DNA of 64,000 bases, taken from positions 2,449,416 to 2,513,415 of the forward strand of contig NC_022571.1 of the NCBI RefSeq assembly GCF_000473995.1, given 5' to 3'. The translations under genes were made by a program, and so were the position numbers. Below the pieces are notes generated by a model. The model ran no database searches, was not told where the DNA came from, and saw only the letters and a list, made by a program, of their open reading frames with translations. Shown here one piece after another: positions 43,150 to 51,875 of the stretch. The first letter of the stretch is position 1. Every line of letters begins with the position of its first letter. Origin of the DNA: Clostridium saccharobutylicum DSM 13864 (lineage in GTDB: Bacteria; Bacillota; Clostridia; Clostridiales; Clostridiaceae).

Positions 43150-44610
43150 ATGGCAACAATAAAGATAGGGTGGAACTTAGACAACAGTTATGCTAATTTA
43201 CCAAAAACATTTTTTAGTAAACAAAACCCAAGACGTGTACATTCGCCAGAACTTGTTATCCTTAATGAACCACTAGCAGAATATTTAGGGTTAAATAGTG
43301 AATCATTACGAAGCAATGATGGTATATCTATATTTGCTGGAAATGAAATACCAGAGGGCAGCATACCTATTGCTCAAGCATATGCAGGACATCAATTTGG
43401 ATATTTTAATATGCTAGGTGATGGAAGGGCTATATTACTTGGTGAACAAATTACACCAAGAGGTAAAAAGCTTGATATTCAATTAAAAGGTTCTGGTAGA
43501 ACACCTTATTCGAGAGGTGGGGATGGTAGAGCAGCACTTGCACCAATGCTTCGTGAATATATAATTAGTGAAGCAATGCATGCACTTGGAATTCCTACTA
43601 CTCGTAGTTTAGCAGTAGTTACAACTGGTGAATCAGTAATACGTGAAAAAGAATTACAGGGTGCAATTTTGACTCGTGTGGCTGCAAGCCACATTAGAGT
43701 TGCTACATTTCAATATGCATCAAAGTATGGAAATGTTGAAGAACTTCGTACATTAGCCGATTATACACTAAAACGACATTTTTCAGATGGAGAAAGTTCA
43801 GAACTGCCATATCTTTTCTTACTTAAGGAAGTTATTAAGCGTCAAGCATCATTGATAGCAAAATGGCAGTTAGTTGGATTTATTCATGGGGTCATGAATA
43901 CAGATAATATGGCTATTAGTGGAGAAACCATTGATTATGGTCCTTGTGCATTCATGGATACTTATGATCCTTCAACAGTGTTTAGCTCAATTGATAAACA
44001 AGGAAGATACGCATATGGTAATCAACCACCTATTGGAGAATGGAATTTAGCTCGATTTGCAGAAACTTTATTGCCATTGTTAGACGATGATCATAATAAA
44101 GCTGTTAAATTGGCACAAGATGCACTTTCAAATTTTGAAGGATTATATAATAATAGTTGGTTAAATGGAATGAGAGCAAAATTAGGAATATTTAATGAAG
44201 ATCCGCAAGATGAATCTCTTATTCAAGTTCTCTTAAGTATAATGCATAAATATAATGCAGATTATACAAACACTTTTAGAGCATTAACTTTGGATAAACT
44301 ATCAGATATGGATTTATTTGATACAATTCACTTTAAAAACTGGTATGAATTATGGAAACGTAGATTAAGCAGTCAGCAGGAGTCTAAGGAGCGTGTTCAT
44401 GAATTAATGAAAAGTTCTAATCCTACAGTAATTCCTCGTAATCATAGAGTAGAGGAAGCACTTGAAGCAGCTGAAAAGGGAGACTATAGTATAATGGAAA
44501 AACTTCTTGATGTTCTTTCAAAGCCATATGAACATTCTAAGAAGCAGGATGAATATGCTGAATTACCTCCAAAATCTACGTGTGGTTACAGAACTTTTTG
44601 TGGTACATAA
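43150..44610 (+). CDS. selO: SelO/YdiU family protein adenylyltransferase
   Basis: A pseudokinase-fold enzyme that transfers AMP to protein Ser, Thr or Tyr. 486 residues, full length. Characteristic sequence: [39 protein letters not shown] (nucleotide loop), [20 protein letters not shown], the catalytic loop [12 protein letters not shown] and metal site [10 protein letters not shown]. The C-terminus ends CGYRTFCGT, with Cys where eukaryotic SelO has selenocysteine. ATG 43150 follows AAGAAAGGAGATACG. It is monocistronic, with an upstream hairpin and a downstream terminator. In other bacteria SelO responds to oxidative stress; no local evidence bears on this. Confidence 0.93.
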   Translation: MATIKIGWNLDNSYANLPKTFFSKQNPRRVHSPELVILNEPLAEYLGLNSESLRSNDGISIFAGNEIPEGSIPIAQAYAGHQFGYFNMLGDGRAILLGEQITPRGKKLDIQLKGSGRTPYSRGGDGRAALAPMLREYIISEAMHALGIPTTRSLAVVTTGESVIREKELQGAILTRVAASHIRVATFQYASKYGNVEELRTLADYTLKRHFSDGESSELPYLFLLKEVIKRQASLIAKWQLVGFIHGVMNTDNMAISGETIDYGPCAFMDTYDPSTVFSSIDKQGRYAYGNQPPIGEWNLARFAETLLPLLDDDHNKAVKLAQDALSNFEGLYNNSWLNGMRAKLGIFNEDPQDESLIQVLLSIMHKYNADYTNTFRALTLDKLSDMDLFDTIHFKNWYELWKRRLSSQQESKERVHELMKSSNPTVIPRNHRVEEALEAAEKGDYSIMEKLLDVLSKPYEHSKKQDEYAELPPKSTCGYRTFCGT

Positions 44611-44662
44611 TATATGGTGTTAAATTAACTCATAATATAATAAGTTAAAAACAAAACAAAAT

Positions 44663-44701
44663 ATAAAAGGGCAAAAAATACATAACTAATAGCCCTTTTA
44701 T
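44663..44701 (+). terminator. terminator after selO
   Basis: A perfect 10-bp stem (44663-44672 with 44692-44701) with the loop AAAAAATACATAACTAATA, followed by a weak T-rich tail. Confidence 0.7.
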
Positions 44702-44883
44702 ATTGCATAGAATTTATATCTTTTTAGGAATTAAAGATTAATATATAAGTTCTAATTTAATAAAATTAATAATTAGTAAATGAACAATATTTCTTTTAGA
44801 ACTTATATAATTAAAGAATATATTATTATATCAAATAATTGTGTATAATAATTTATCATAACTAAAGATTTAGGAGAAGATAA

Positions 44884-45809
44884 ATGAATTTTGTAGCGAT
44901 AGATTTTGAAACTGCCAATGAAAAAAGGAATAGCCCATGTTCTATAGGAATTGTTGTTGTGGAGAATGGTGAAATTATAGAAAAAGTACATCATCTAATT
45001 AAACCTAAAGAAATGAGATTTATGCCAATAAATATTGGTATTCATGGAATAAGACCTAGTATGGTTAAAGATGAATTGGAATTTGATAAAGTATGGCAAA
45101 AGATTAATCATTATTTTAATAATAATTTAGTAATAGCGCATAATGCTTCTTTTGATATATCTGTGTTAAGAAACACACTGGAACTTTATAATATTGAAAT
45201 GCCAAGTTTTAAATATATATGTACAATGAAACTTTCTAGAAATTTTTACATAGGCCTTGATAATGCAAGATTAAATACAGTAAATAAATTTTTAGGATAT
45301 AAGTTTAAACATCATGATGCTTTAGCAGATGCAATGGCATGTAGCAATATATTAACTAGCATATGTGAAGAATTAAATTGCAACAATATTAATGAGATAT
45401 CAAATTTAGTTGGAGTAACTTTAGGGTGCGTAAATCAGAGCGGGTACAAGCCATCTTCTACAAAAGGAAGAATTTTAAAGCACTCTAATAGACAAGAATT
45501 AGAAAAAACTGAAAATGAAATGAATAAACTTAATATTAATGCATTCCAAAATGAGGTTGTTGTATTTACTGGAGGTTTAGTTTCTATGACAAGAGATGAA
45601 GCTATAAGATTAGTTAGAAAACTTAATGGTATGGTTGGAAGTTCTGTGACCAAAAGACAACATGCATAATCACTAATATGAAAAACATAGAAGAATTACA
45701 TAGAGATGAAATGAGCACTAAACTTAGGAAAAGCGTGGATTTAACGAAAACAGGACAAAATATAAAGTTTTTAGATGAAGAAGAATTTTTAAAGATATGT
45801 TTTTACTAA
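44884..45809 (+). pseudogene. DEDDh 3'-5' exonuclease with BRCT domain, frameshifted
   Basis: A DNA polymerase III epsilon-like exonuclease. ATG 44884 follows TTTAGGAGAAGATA. Exonuclease motifs: VAIDFETAN (Asp, Glu), VIAHNASFDISVL (Asp) and HHDALADAMA (His, Asp). After a linker a BRCT domain begins (VVFTGGLVSMTRDEAIRLVR), then VTKRQHA and a stop at 45669. In the next frame the BRCT continues as TTCIITNMKNIEELHRDEMS and KLRKSVDLTKTGQNIKFLDE to TAA at 45809. Adding one A to the A4 run at 45652-45655 restores a continuous frame. The exonuclease domain itself is intact, so a truncated product could still be an active nuclease without its BRCT targeting domain. Confidence 0.85.
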
Positions 45810-45841
45810 GCTTAAGTTGCTTAAATTGAAATTTAACTAGT

Positions 45842-46028
45842 ATAATTTTTGATGAAAAATCGCACAAGCTTTTTAGTAGCACACCGTTTATCTACAATCA
45901 GATATGCAGATTATATTATGATAATTAGTGATGGAGAAATATTGGAAAGTAGAAATCATGAGAGCCTTATGCAGAAAAAAGGGCAAGATTATAAAATGAT
46001 AGTTAGTCAAATGGGGAAAATTAATTAA
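45842..46028 (+). pseudogene. ABC exporter ATPase relic
   Basis: The 3' remnant of an exporter-type ABC ATPase. IIFDE (Walker B, 45842-45856) is followed, in another frame, by MKNRTSFLVAHRLSTIRYAD (H-loop His) and IISDGEILESRNHESLMQ, ending at 46028. The DEATS/D-loop part between them is missing, and nothing upstream encodes Walker A or the membrane domain. Two deletions therefore left only the tail. It has no ribosome site. Confidence 0.8.
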
Positions 46029-46056
46029 ATCTTAATAATTTACATATAGCTGAAAG

Positions 46057-46103
46057 AATGGTCTGTATAAATTTGTTTTTACATAAAATAAACACAGACT
46101 ATT
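46057..46103 (+). terminator. terminator of the ABC relic
   Basis: A 10-bp stem with one G-U pair (46057-46066 with 46094-46103) and a T-rich tail, 29 bases after the relic stop codon. It is probably the original terminator of the lost ABC gene. From 46104 to 46335 nothing is seen. Confidence 0.65.
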
Positions 46104-46335
46104 TTATTTTTTATGAAAATATAATTCAGTTAAATTTGAAAATAACTTTTGAAAGTGGTACGAACACACAGCTTAGCAAATAAAATTTCTTGTATTCTAA
46201 TGACCAATTGACATCATGTAGTTTATGAGGACAGTATAATTCAAAGATATTATGTTAAAACATAAATAACTTTGCAAAAAATAGATAAAAAGTTAAAAAA
46301 GTAATAAAGATTTAATAACTTGGATACGTTTTCAT

Positions 46336-46364
46336 TTGAAAAAATTCTAAGTTTATGGTACAAT
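46336..46364 (+). promoter_or_regulatory. sigma-A promoter of the 3D-domain gene
   Basis: TTGAAA (46336-46341), a 17-base spacer and TACAAT (46359-46364), 33 bases before the start codon. Confidence 0.75.
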
Positions 46365-46397
46365 GTAAAGCATACACATTGAAAAAGGAGAGATTTA

Positions 46398-46820
46398 ATG
46401 ATAAAAAGTTATAATTGGACGAAAGTGATGAAAAAATCAGTTGCTGTTTTAACGGCTCTAAGTATTTGTTTGGGTACAGAATTTGCTTTTCCAAGTAAAG
46501 CAGCTAAGGCACAAACAGCAAATTATGATTTGATTTGTTCATCAACGGCTTATACAGCAGATGCTGGAAGTCTTACAGCAAGTGGAAGAGTAGTAGAAAG
46601 AAATCCACGAAGGATAAGTACAGTTGCCGTCGATCCAGATGTAATTCCTCTAGGATCAATTTTATACATTCAAGGCTATGGATATGCAGTAGCAGCAGAT
46701 ACAGGTGGCGCAATAAAAGGAAACAAGATTGATGTATTCTTTGATAGTGAGAGCGACTGTGATGATTGGGGTGTAAAAACTGTTAAAGTTACAGTATTAG
46801 GGGATTCTACAAATTCATAG
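46398..46820 (+). CDS. secreted 3D-domain (MltA-like barrel) wall-active protein
   Basis: 140 residues. A signal peptide (about 1-38, hydrophobic core VAVLTALSICLG) precedes a 3D domain: SSTAYTADAGSLTASGR, VAVDPDVIPLGSILYIQGYG and AADTGGAIKGNKIDVFF, where the conserved Asp residues form the family's catalytic site. The domain is the double-psi barrel of lytic transglycosylases and stationary-phase/resuscitation proteins (YocH/Rpf-type). ATG 46398 follows GAAAAAGGAGAGATTTA. With no other domain, this is the minimal form; it probably cleaves or binds peptidoglycan. It has its own promoter. Confidence 0.9.
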   Translation: MIKSYNWTKVMKKSVAVLTALSICLGTEFAFPSKAAKAQTANYDLICSSTAYTADAGSLTASGRVVERNPRRISTVAVDPDVIPLGSILYIQGYGYAVAADTGGAIKGNKIDVFFDSESDCDDWGVKTVKVTVLGDSTNS

Positions 46821-47100
46821 ATATAGATAAATAAGTAAAAGGGTTTACTTATACATTGTATTAAAACAAAATTATCTGCAATTTGTATTGTTACGAAGTA
46901 AAGTTTATTACCTGTTTATCGATGATTAAAGAATTATAAAAAGTTAATTTGATTATATAAAATGCTTTACATAATATATGTAATTTTATAGTGTAAGGAT
47001 AAACTTTCTATGTTAATAAACTTGGACAAGCTTATTAGGGTAATAGTAATGTTAAACAATTATAAGATAAGATACAGTAAATATATTCTGTAAAAGAGCT

Positions 47101-47122
47101 GGCTGTTGCATTTGCAACAGCC
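47101..47122 (+). terminator. strong intrinsic terminator
   Basis: GGCTGTTGCA pairs perfectly with TGCAACAGCC, followed by TTTTTT. The only GC-rich stem of this kind in the region. Confidence 0.88.
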
Positions 47123-47138
47123 TTTTTTGTTATGATGA

Positions 47139-47166
47139 AAAATAGGATTCAATAGAATCCTATTTT
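47139..47166. terminator. second tandem hairpin
   Basis: A perfect 12-bp stem (47139-47150 with 47155-47166), loop AATA, flanked by A and T runs, 16 bases after the first terminator. It may act on either strand. Confidence 0.8.
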
Positions 47167-47348
47167 TGCATAAATTATTATTATAGAATAGAAAAATTCT
47201 TGTGATATTTTTCACATTGGCTAGTATTATAGATTAAAACAAAGGCTACATTATTAGAATATAATTTTATTATATTGTTAATTTCAATTCTATAAAGAAT
47301 AAACTTGATAAAAAGCTAATAATTCTACAACATTTCGTGGTAATATGA

Positions 47349-47377
47349 TTGACAAACTCTGATAAAGTTGCTAATAT
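47349..47377 (+). promoter_or_regulatory. sigma-A promoter of the amino-acid ABC operon
   Basis: A perfect TTGACA (47349-47354), a 17-base spacer and TAATAT (47372-47377), 61 bases before the first permease gene. A TATTCCT/AGGAATA pairing lies in the transcribed leader. Confidence 0.75.
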
Positions 47378-47438
47378 ATATTTATTCCTAGCGGAATTGT
47401 ATGAATTGATAGAAGGAATAAAAAAAGGTGGTAGATAA

Positions 47439-48104
47439 ATGAATATTGACTGGAATTTTGTAGTGACCAACTTACCTTTATATGAGAAAGCGGCATGGAT
47501 CACACTGAAGCTTGGCTTTGCTGGAATAATCATATCATTGGTAATTGGATTATTATGTGGCATAATATTATATTTTAAAGTAAAAGTCATTGATTCTATT
47601 GTACAAGCTTATATAGAACTTTCAAGAAATACCCCATTGCTTGTACAGATATTTTTCCTTTATTTTGGATTACCAAAATTGGGATTAAAAATGAACGAGA
47701 GTACTTGCGCAATAATTGGACTTGCATTCTTAGGTGGAAGCTACATGGCCGAAGCGTTTAGAAGTGGACTTGAGGCTGTTGGAAAAACACAAATTGAATC
47801 TGGAATAAGTCTTGGTCTTTCAAAAATTCAACTTGTAAGATATGTAATAATTCCACAGGCTTTTTCAATAAGTATGCCTGCATTAAGTGCAAACTGTATA
47901 TTTTTATTAAAAGAAACTTCAATATTAGGAGCTATTTCTATACTAGATGTTACCAATCTAACAAAGGATTTAATAGGAATGTATTATAGAACATTTGAAT
48001 CATTAGCGATGTTAGTTGTAGTTTACCTTATAATGATTCTGCCTTTATCATTTGTACTGTCTTGGTTAGAAAGGAAGGTGCGATATGCAGAATTCGGCAA
48101 TTAA
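47439..48104 (+). CDS. polar amino-acid ABC transporter permease 1
   Basis: A HisM/GlnP-type membrane subunit of 221 residues with five or so membrane helices. The cytoplasmic EAA loop that docks to the ATPase is EAFRSGLEAVGKTQIESGIS followed by LGLSKIQLVRYVIIPQA. The N-terminal ITLKLGFAGIIISL and SRNTPLLVQIFFLYFGLP are family signatures. ATG 47439 follows AAAAAAGGTGGTAGATAA. It overlaps permease 2 by 20 bases. The permeases should form a heterodimer in the importer. Confidence 0.93.
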   Translation: MNIDWNFVVTNLPLYEKAAWITLKLGFAGIIISLVIGLLCGIILYFKVKVIDSIVQAYIELSRNTPLLVQIFFLYFGLPKLGLKMNESTCAIIGLAFLGGSYMAEAFRSGLEAVGKTQIESGISLGLSKIQLVRYVIIPQAFSISMPALSANCIFLLKETSILGAISILDVTNLTKDLIGMYYRTFESLAMLVVVYLIMILPLSFVLSWLERKVRYAEFGN

Positions 48105-48762
48105 CGTTATTTTTCAAGAAAAAAATATTCAGCGTTTATTTGAAGGGTTATTTGTAACAGCAGAAATTGCTTTTATATCTATTATTATAGGATCTATACT
48201 AGGTATACTTATAGGATTGAGTAGAACAACAAAATTCAAGATAGTACTTTTTATTAATAGAGTGTATCTTGAAGCCTTTAGAATAATACCAACACTAGTT
48301 TGGCTGTTTATTTTCTATTTTGGAGTTACAACAGCACTAGATATAAATCTTGATGGAGAAATAGTTTCTATTATTGTATTTAGTCTGTGGGGAGCAGCAG
48401 AAATGGGGGATATTGTTAGAGGAGCACTTCAATCGCTTCCGAAACATCAAATTGAGTCTGGTAAGGCTTTAGGGTTAAGTTATTTTCAATTATATAGGTA
48501 TATAATGATACCCCAAGCTATAAGAAGAATGATACCTGGAACTATAAATTTAGCTACTAGAATGGTTAAAACTACTTCTCTTGTAGTTTTAATAGGTGTT
48601 ATAGATGTAGTTAAAATAGGTCAGCAAATTATTGAAAGTTCAAGATTTGAATTTCCTACTGCATCTTTTTGGATTTATGGTTTTATATTCTTCTTATACT
48701 TTATAATATGTTATCCACTATCAAGGCTATCAAAAAAACTAGAAGCAAAGTGGAATAATTAG
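48085..48762 (+). CDS. polar amino-acid ABC transporter permease 2
   Basis: 225 residues, same family as its neighbour. Signatures: [35 protein letters not shown] and the ATPase-docking loop [20 protein letters not shown] followed by [21 protein letters not shown] 48085 lies within permease 1 behind AAGGAAGGTGCGAT, so the two are translationally coupled. The next gene starts 11 bases after its stop. Confidence 0.93.
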   Translation: MQNSAINVIFQEKNIQRLFEGLFVTAEIAFISIIIGSILGILIGLSRTTKFKIVLFINRVYLEAFRIIPTLVWLFIFYFGVTTALDINLDGEIVSIIVFSLWGAAEMGDIVRGALQSLPKHQIESGKALGLSYFQLYRYIMIPQAIRRMIPGTINLATRMVKTTSLVVLIGVIDVVKIGQQIIESSRFEFPTASFWIYGFIFFLYFIICYPLSRLSKKLEAKWNN

Positions 48763-48772
48763 GAGGAGTATA

Positions 48773-49522
48773 ATGGATAAAAATAATAATCCTGTTTTAT
48801 TACAGATACAGGATGTTCATAAAAAATATGAAGATAAAGAAATATTAAAGGGAATCGATTTAAGTATTCATAAGGGTGAGGTTTTAGTTGTATTAGGACC
48901 ATCAGGTTGTGGAAAAAGTACTTTCTTAAGATGTCTTAATGGTCTTGAAAAGATTCAAGGTGGAGATATTAAGTTTAAAGATACAAGTTTTTGCGATAAA
49001 AATGCTAATTGGCAGGAGATTCACCAAAAAATAGGAATGGTATTTCAAAATTATGAATTGTTTCCACATATGACGATTATAGAAAACATACTTCTTGGTC
49101 CACTGAAAGTTCAAAAAAGAGATAAAGCTGAAGCTCTTGCGCAGGCAGAACAGCTTTTAGATAGGGTAGGGTTATTAGATAGAAAGAACTCATATCCACG
49201 TCAGCTTTCAGGAGGTCAAAAACAAAGAATAGCTATTGTTAGAGCATTATGTATGAATCCAGAAATAATTCTTTTTGATGAAGTAACTGCCTCTCTTGAT
49301 CCAGAAATGGTAAGAGAAGTTTTGGATGTTATACTAGGCTTAGCTAAGCAAGGTATGACTATGGTAATTGTAACTCATGAAATGGGCTTTGCGGAGTCTG
49401 TAGCAGATAGAATAATATTTATGGATGAAGGAAAAATATGTGAAGAATCAAAACCAAAAGAATTCTTTACAAATCCAAAGACTGAACGTGCTAAGCACTT
49501 TCTAAATATATTTCAATATTAA
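48773..49522 (+). CDS. polar amino-acid ABC transporter ATPase
   Basis: A GlnQ/HisP-type ATPase of 249 residues: Walker [11 protein letters not shown]-loop [12 protein letters not shown], signature LSGGQKQR, Walker [13 protein letters not shown] (Val replaces the Pro of DEPT), and H-loop VTHEMGFA. Length and end (HFLNIFQY) are normal. ATG 48773 follows TTAGGAGGAGTATA. All catalytic residues are present. Confidence 0.93.
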   Translation: MDKNNNPVLLQIQDVHKKYEDKEILKGIDLSIHKGEVLVVLGPSGCGKSTFLRCLNGLEKIQGGDIKFKDTSFCDKNANWQEIHQKIGMVFQNYELFPHMTIIENILLGPLKVQKRDKAEALAQAEQLLDRVGLLDRKNSYPRQLSGGQKQRIAIVRALCMNPEIILFDEVTASLDPEMVREVLDVILGLAKQGMTMVIVTHEMGFAESVADRIIFMDEGKICEESKPKEFFTNPKTERAKHFLNIFQY

Positions 49523-49572
49523 TTAATAAGGTAATTCAAAAATAATAATTATTAACGAGAGGATGATGAATT

Positions 49573-50445
49573 ATGAAAAAAATCAAAAAAATCGTAGCAA
49601 CATTACTTTTAAGTACTGTAGTAATTGGAGGCTTTGCTGGTTGCGGTAATTCAGCATCAACAAGCAAAAGTAACTCAAATGATACAGCAGCTAGTTCTAT
49701 TCAAGATATTAAAGATCGTGGAACTATAAAAATTGGTGTATTTAGTGATAAAGCTCCATTTGGTTATGTAGATTCAGATGGAAAGAACCAAGGGTTTGAT
49801 GTATATCTTGCAAAAAGATTTGCAAAAGATCTTTTAGGGGATGAATCAAAGGTTGAATTTGTTTTAGTTGATGCAGCAAGCAGAGTATCATACTTAGAAT
49901 CTAAAAAGGTTGATATAATAATGGCAAACTTTACTGTTACAGATGAAAGAAAACAAAAAGTAGATTTTGCAAATCCTTATATGAAGGTATCTCTGGGTAT
50001 AGTTTCACCAGACGATAATAAAATTACTTCAGTCGATCAGCTTAAAGGTAAAAAAGTTATAGTAGCAAAAGGAACAACTGCTGAAACATATATGACAAAA
50101 AATTATCCAGATGTTGAATTAGTTAAATATGAACAATACTCAGAAATATTCCAAGCATTAAAAGATAAACGTGGTGATGCCATAGTAAGTGATAATACAG
50201 AAGTTATTGCATGGGCTAAAGATAATCCAGGATTCACTGTTGGTGTATCATCACTTGGAAGTCCAGACACAATTGCACCAGCTGTAACTAAAGGTAACAC
50301 AGAACTTAAAGATTGGATCAATACAGAACTTGAAACTTTAGGTAAAGAAAATTTTGTACACAAAGCTTATGATGAAACATTAAAATCTGTATATGGTACA
50401 GAATTTGAAGATAGTCTTGTAGTTGAAGGTGGAAAAATAGAATAA
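49573..50445 (+). CDS. amino-acid-binding lipoprotein of the ABC importer
   Basis: A family 3 solute-binding lipoprotein of 290 residues. The lipobox GFAGC anchors it to the membrane. Visible: IQDIKDRGTIKIGVFSDKAP, GFDVYLAKRFAKDLLG, AASRVSYLESKKVDIIMANF followed by TVTDERKQKVDFANPYMKV, and LKGKKVIVAKGTTAETYM. The AASR...LANF-TVT pattern resembles cysteine/aspartate/glutamine binders; which amino acid is bound cannot be fixed from sequence. ATG 49573 follows GAGAGGATGATGAATT. Last gene of the four-gene operon, ended by a terminator. Confidence 0.92.
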   Translation: MKKIKKIVATLLLSTVVIGGFAGCGNSASTSKSNSNDTAASSIQDIKDRGTIKIGVFSDKAPFGYVDSDGKNQGFDVYLAKRFAKDLLGDESKVEFVLVDAASRVSYLESKKVDIIMANFTVTDERKQKVDFANPYMKVSLGIVSPDDNKITSVDQLKGKKVIVAKGTTAETYMTKNYPDVELVKYEQYSEIFQALKDKRGDAIVSDNTEVIAWAKDNPGFTVGVSSLGSPDTIAPAVTKGNTELKDWINTELETLGKENFVHKAYDETLKSVYGTEFEDSLVVEGGKIE

Positions 50446-50463
50446 TAAACATGAATTTTTTAA

Positions 50464-50492
50464 ATGGGTTGTATCAATTTGGTACAACTCAT
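50464..50492 (+). terminator. terminator of the amino-acid ABC operon
   Basis: A 10-bp stem with one G-U pair (50464-50473 with 50483-50492) and a T7 run. Confidence 0.85.
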
Positions 50493-50787
50493 TTTTTTAA
50501 CTTGATTAGTAAAATTAATATTTAATTAGTAAGTTGTTATATTGCTTATTTTGTTTTTAAAGTATAAAAATTTATACAAATTGATTTTTTATATCATTTA
50601 ATTTCTGAATATTTTTTTACATGGTAAAAAGTTTAAGAATATGCTAATATATTTAAATAAGAAGCGCTACTGATGATGCCATCCTTTAGGGTTTGTTTAG
50701 TAAAGAAATATTATATTTCTAGTTTCATTTTTGTTTACAAAAGATTGAAGCCTGGTAAATAATTAATTATTTAATTTGGAGGTACAT
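50493..50787. other. leader region of the HD-GYP operon
   Basis: AT-rich, with one GC-richer patch (AGCGCTACTGATGATGCCAT near 50663-50682) that does not match a riboswitch I recognise. No gene is seen. Confidence 0.35.
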
Positions 50788-51858
50788 ATGAGAGTTGTTA
50801 GCGTATCCAGCCTGAAGGGAGACGAAATACTTGGAAAGCAGATTTTTGATGAGTCTGGCAGAGTTTTGCTTAGTGTTGGAGTAAAGTTAAGACCCTTTTA
50901 CATACAAAGGATTAAAGAACTTGGAATTACTTCAGTTTATATTGATGATGATATATCAAAAAATGTAGTTATAGAAGAAAACATTTGTGAAAAGACAAGG
51001 CAAATGAGTAAACATGCAGTCAAAAATATGATTGAAGGTTATTGTCGTGAAGGGAAAACTGATAGTACTAGCATTATGAACTCAGTTAATTCAGTAATTG
51101 AGGATGTATTATCTAATAAAGATGTTTTAATAAATGTTGCAGAAATAAGTTCAAGTGATAATAATATATATTCCCATTCAGTAAATGTAAGTGTTCTATC
51201 TACAATAATAGGAACGCATATGGGATTCAGCATGCCAAAGCTTAAAGATATAGCTACAGCTGCAATGCTGCATGATATTGGTAAAATAAAAATTATGAAT
51301 GATAAAAACATTTTATCAGAGTTTAAAACACAAGAAGAATTAGACAAATATATTGAACTTATGCATCCAAAGGTTGGTTATGATGTTTTAGGAGAGCAAT
51401 ATGTTTGGAATGCACAAGTGAAAGTGGCTGCATTAATGCATCATGAAAGAAGTGATGGTAGTGGGTATCCTTTAAAATTACGAGGTGATGAAATAAACCA
51501 AATTGCAAAGATAGTTTCAATATGTGATGTTTTTGATAATTTAATATGTGGTAGAAATGTTGAGTCATCTAAAACTGTATATGAAGTTATCGAATATCTT
51601 CTAGGAATGAGCAACAGATATTTTGATGAAGAAATGGTCAGAAAATTTACAATGAACATAGCCGCTTTTCCAACTGGTAGTGGAGTTTTACTAAACTCAA
51701 ATGAAAAGGGATTAGTAGTAAAGCAAAATAACTCAATGCCAATGAGACCAGTAGTTAAAGTTGTATATGATAAAGATGGGAATAAACTTTTAGAATCTTA
51801 CGAAATTGATTTATTAAAAGAACTAACAGTTTTTATTATAAAAACCTGTGAAATTTAA
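50788..51858 (+). CDS. HD-GYP cyclic di-GMP phosphodiesterase
   Basis: 356 residues from ATG 50788, which follows ATTTGGAGGTACAT; the in-frame TTG 50776 overlaps that site. An N-terminal domain of about 110 residues with ILGKQIFDESGRVLLSVGVK is common in clostridial HD-GYP proteins. The HD-GYP domain has HSVNVSVLS, the metal site MLHDIGKI, MHPKVGYDVL, and HHERSDGSGYPLKLRGDEI with the GYP triad. All the metal ligands I can recognise are present, so it probably hydrolyses cyclic di-GMP. It overlaps nothing but is 17 bases before the hybrid kinase, so a shared operon is clear. It opposes the three cyclases elsewhere in the window. Confidence 0.92.
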   Translation: MRVVSVSSLKGDEILGKQIFDESGRVLLSVGVKLRPFYIQRIKELGITSVYIDDDISKNVVIEENICEKTRQMSKHAVKNMIEGYCREGKTDSTSIMNSVNSVIEDVLSNKDVLINVAEISSSDNNIYSHSVNVSVLSTIIGTHMGFSMPKLKDIATAAMLHDIGKIKIMNDKNILSEFKTQEELDKYIELMHPKVGYDVLGEQYVWNAQVKVAALMHHERSDGSGYPLKLRGDEINQIAKIVSICDVFDNLICGRNVESSKTVYEVIEYLLGMSNRYFDEEMVRKFTMNIAAFPTGSGVLLNSNEKGLVVKQNNSMPMRPVVKVVYDKDGNKLLESYEIDLLKELTVFIIKTCEI

Positions 51859-51875
51859 ATTTGGGGAGTGACTTT

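Larger units (their letters stand above)
46821..47348. other. intergenic region with tandem terminators
   Basis: About 280 bases separate the 3D-domain gene from the first terminator at 47101, with only a weak hairpin (ATAAGTAAA/TTTACTTAT) near 46830. A long 3' UTR or a small RNA ending at 47122 is possible. No ORF is supported. Confidence 0.4.

Noticed and set aside
47098-47125. TGGC...TTGC considered as a sigma-54 promoter
   Set aside because: The GG to GC spacing is 11, not 10, and the sequence is fully explained by the GC-rich terminator stem.
50640-50690. GC-richer patch before the HD-GYP gene as a cyclic di-GMP riboswitch
   Set aside because: It lacks the conserved GEMM core and P1 pairing that I would need to see.
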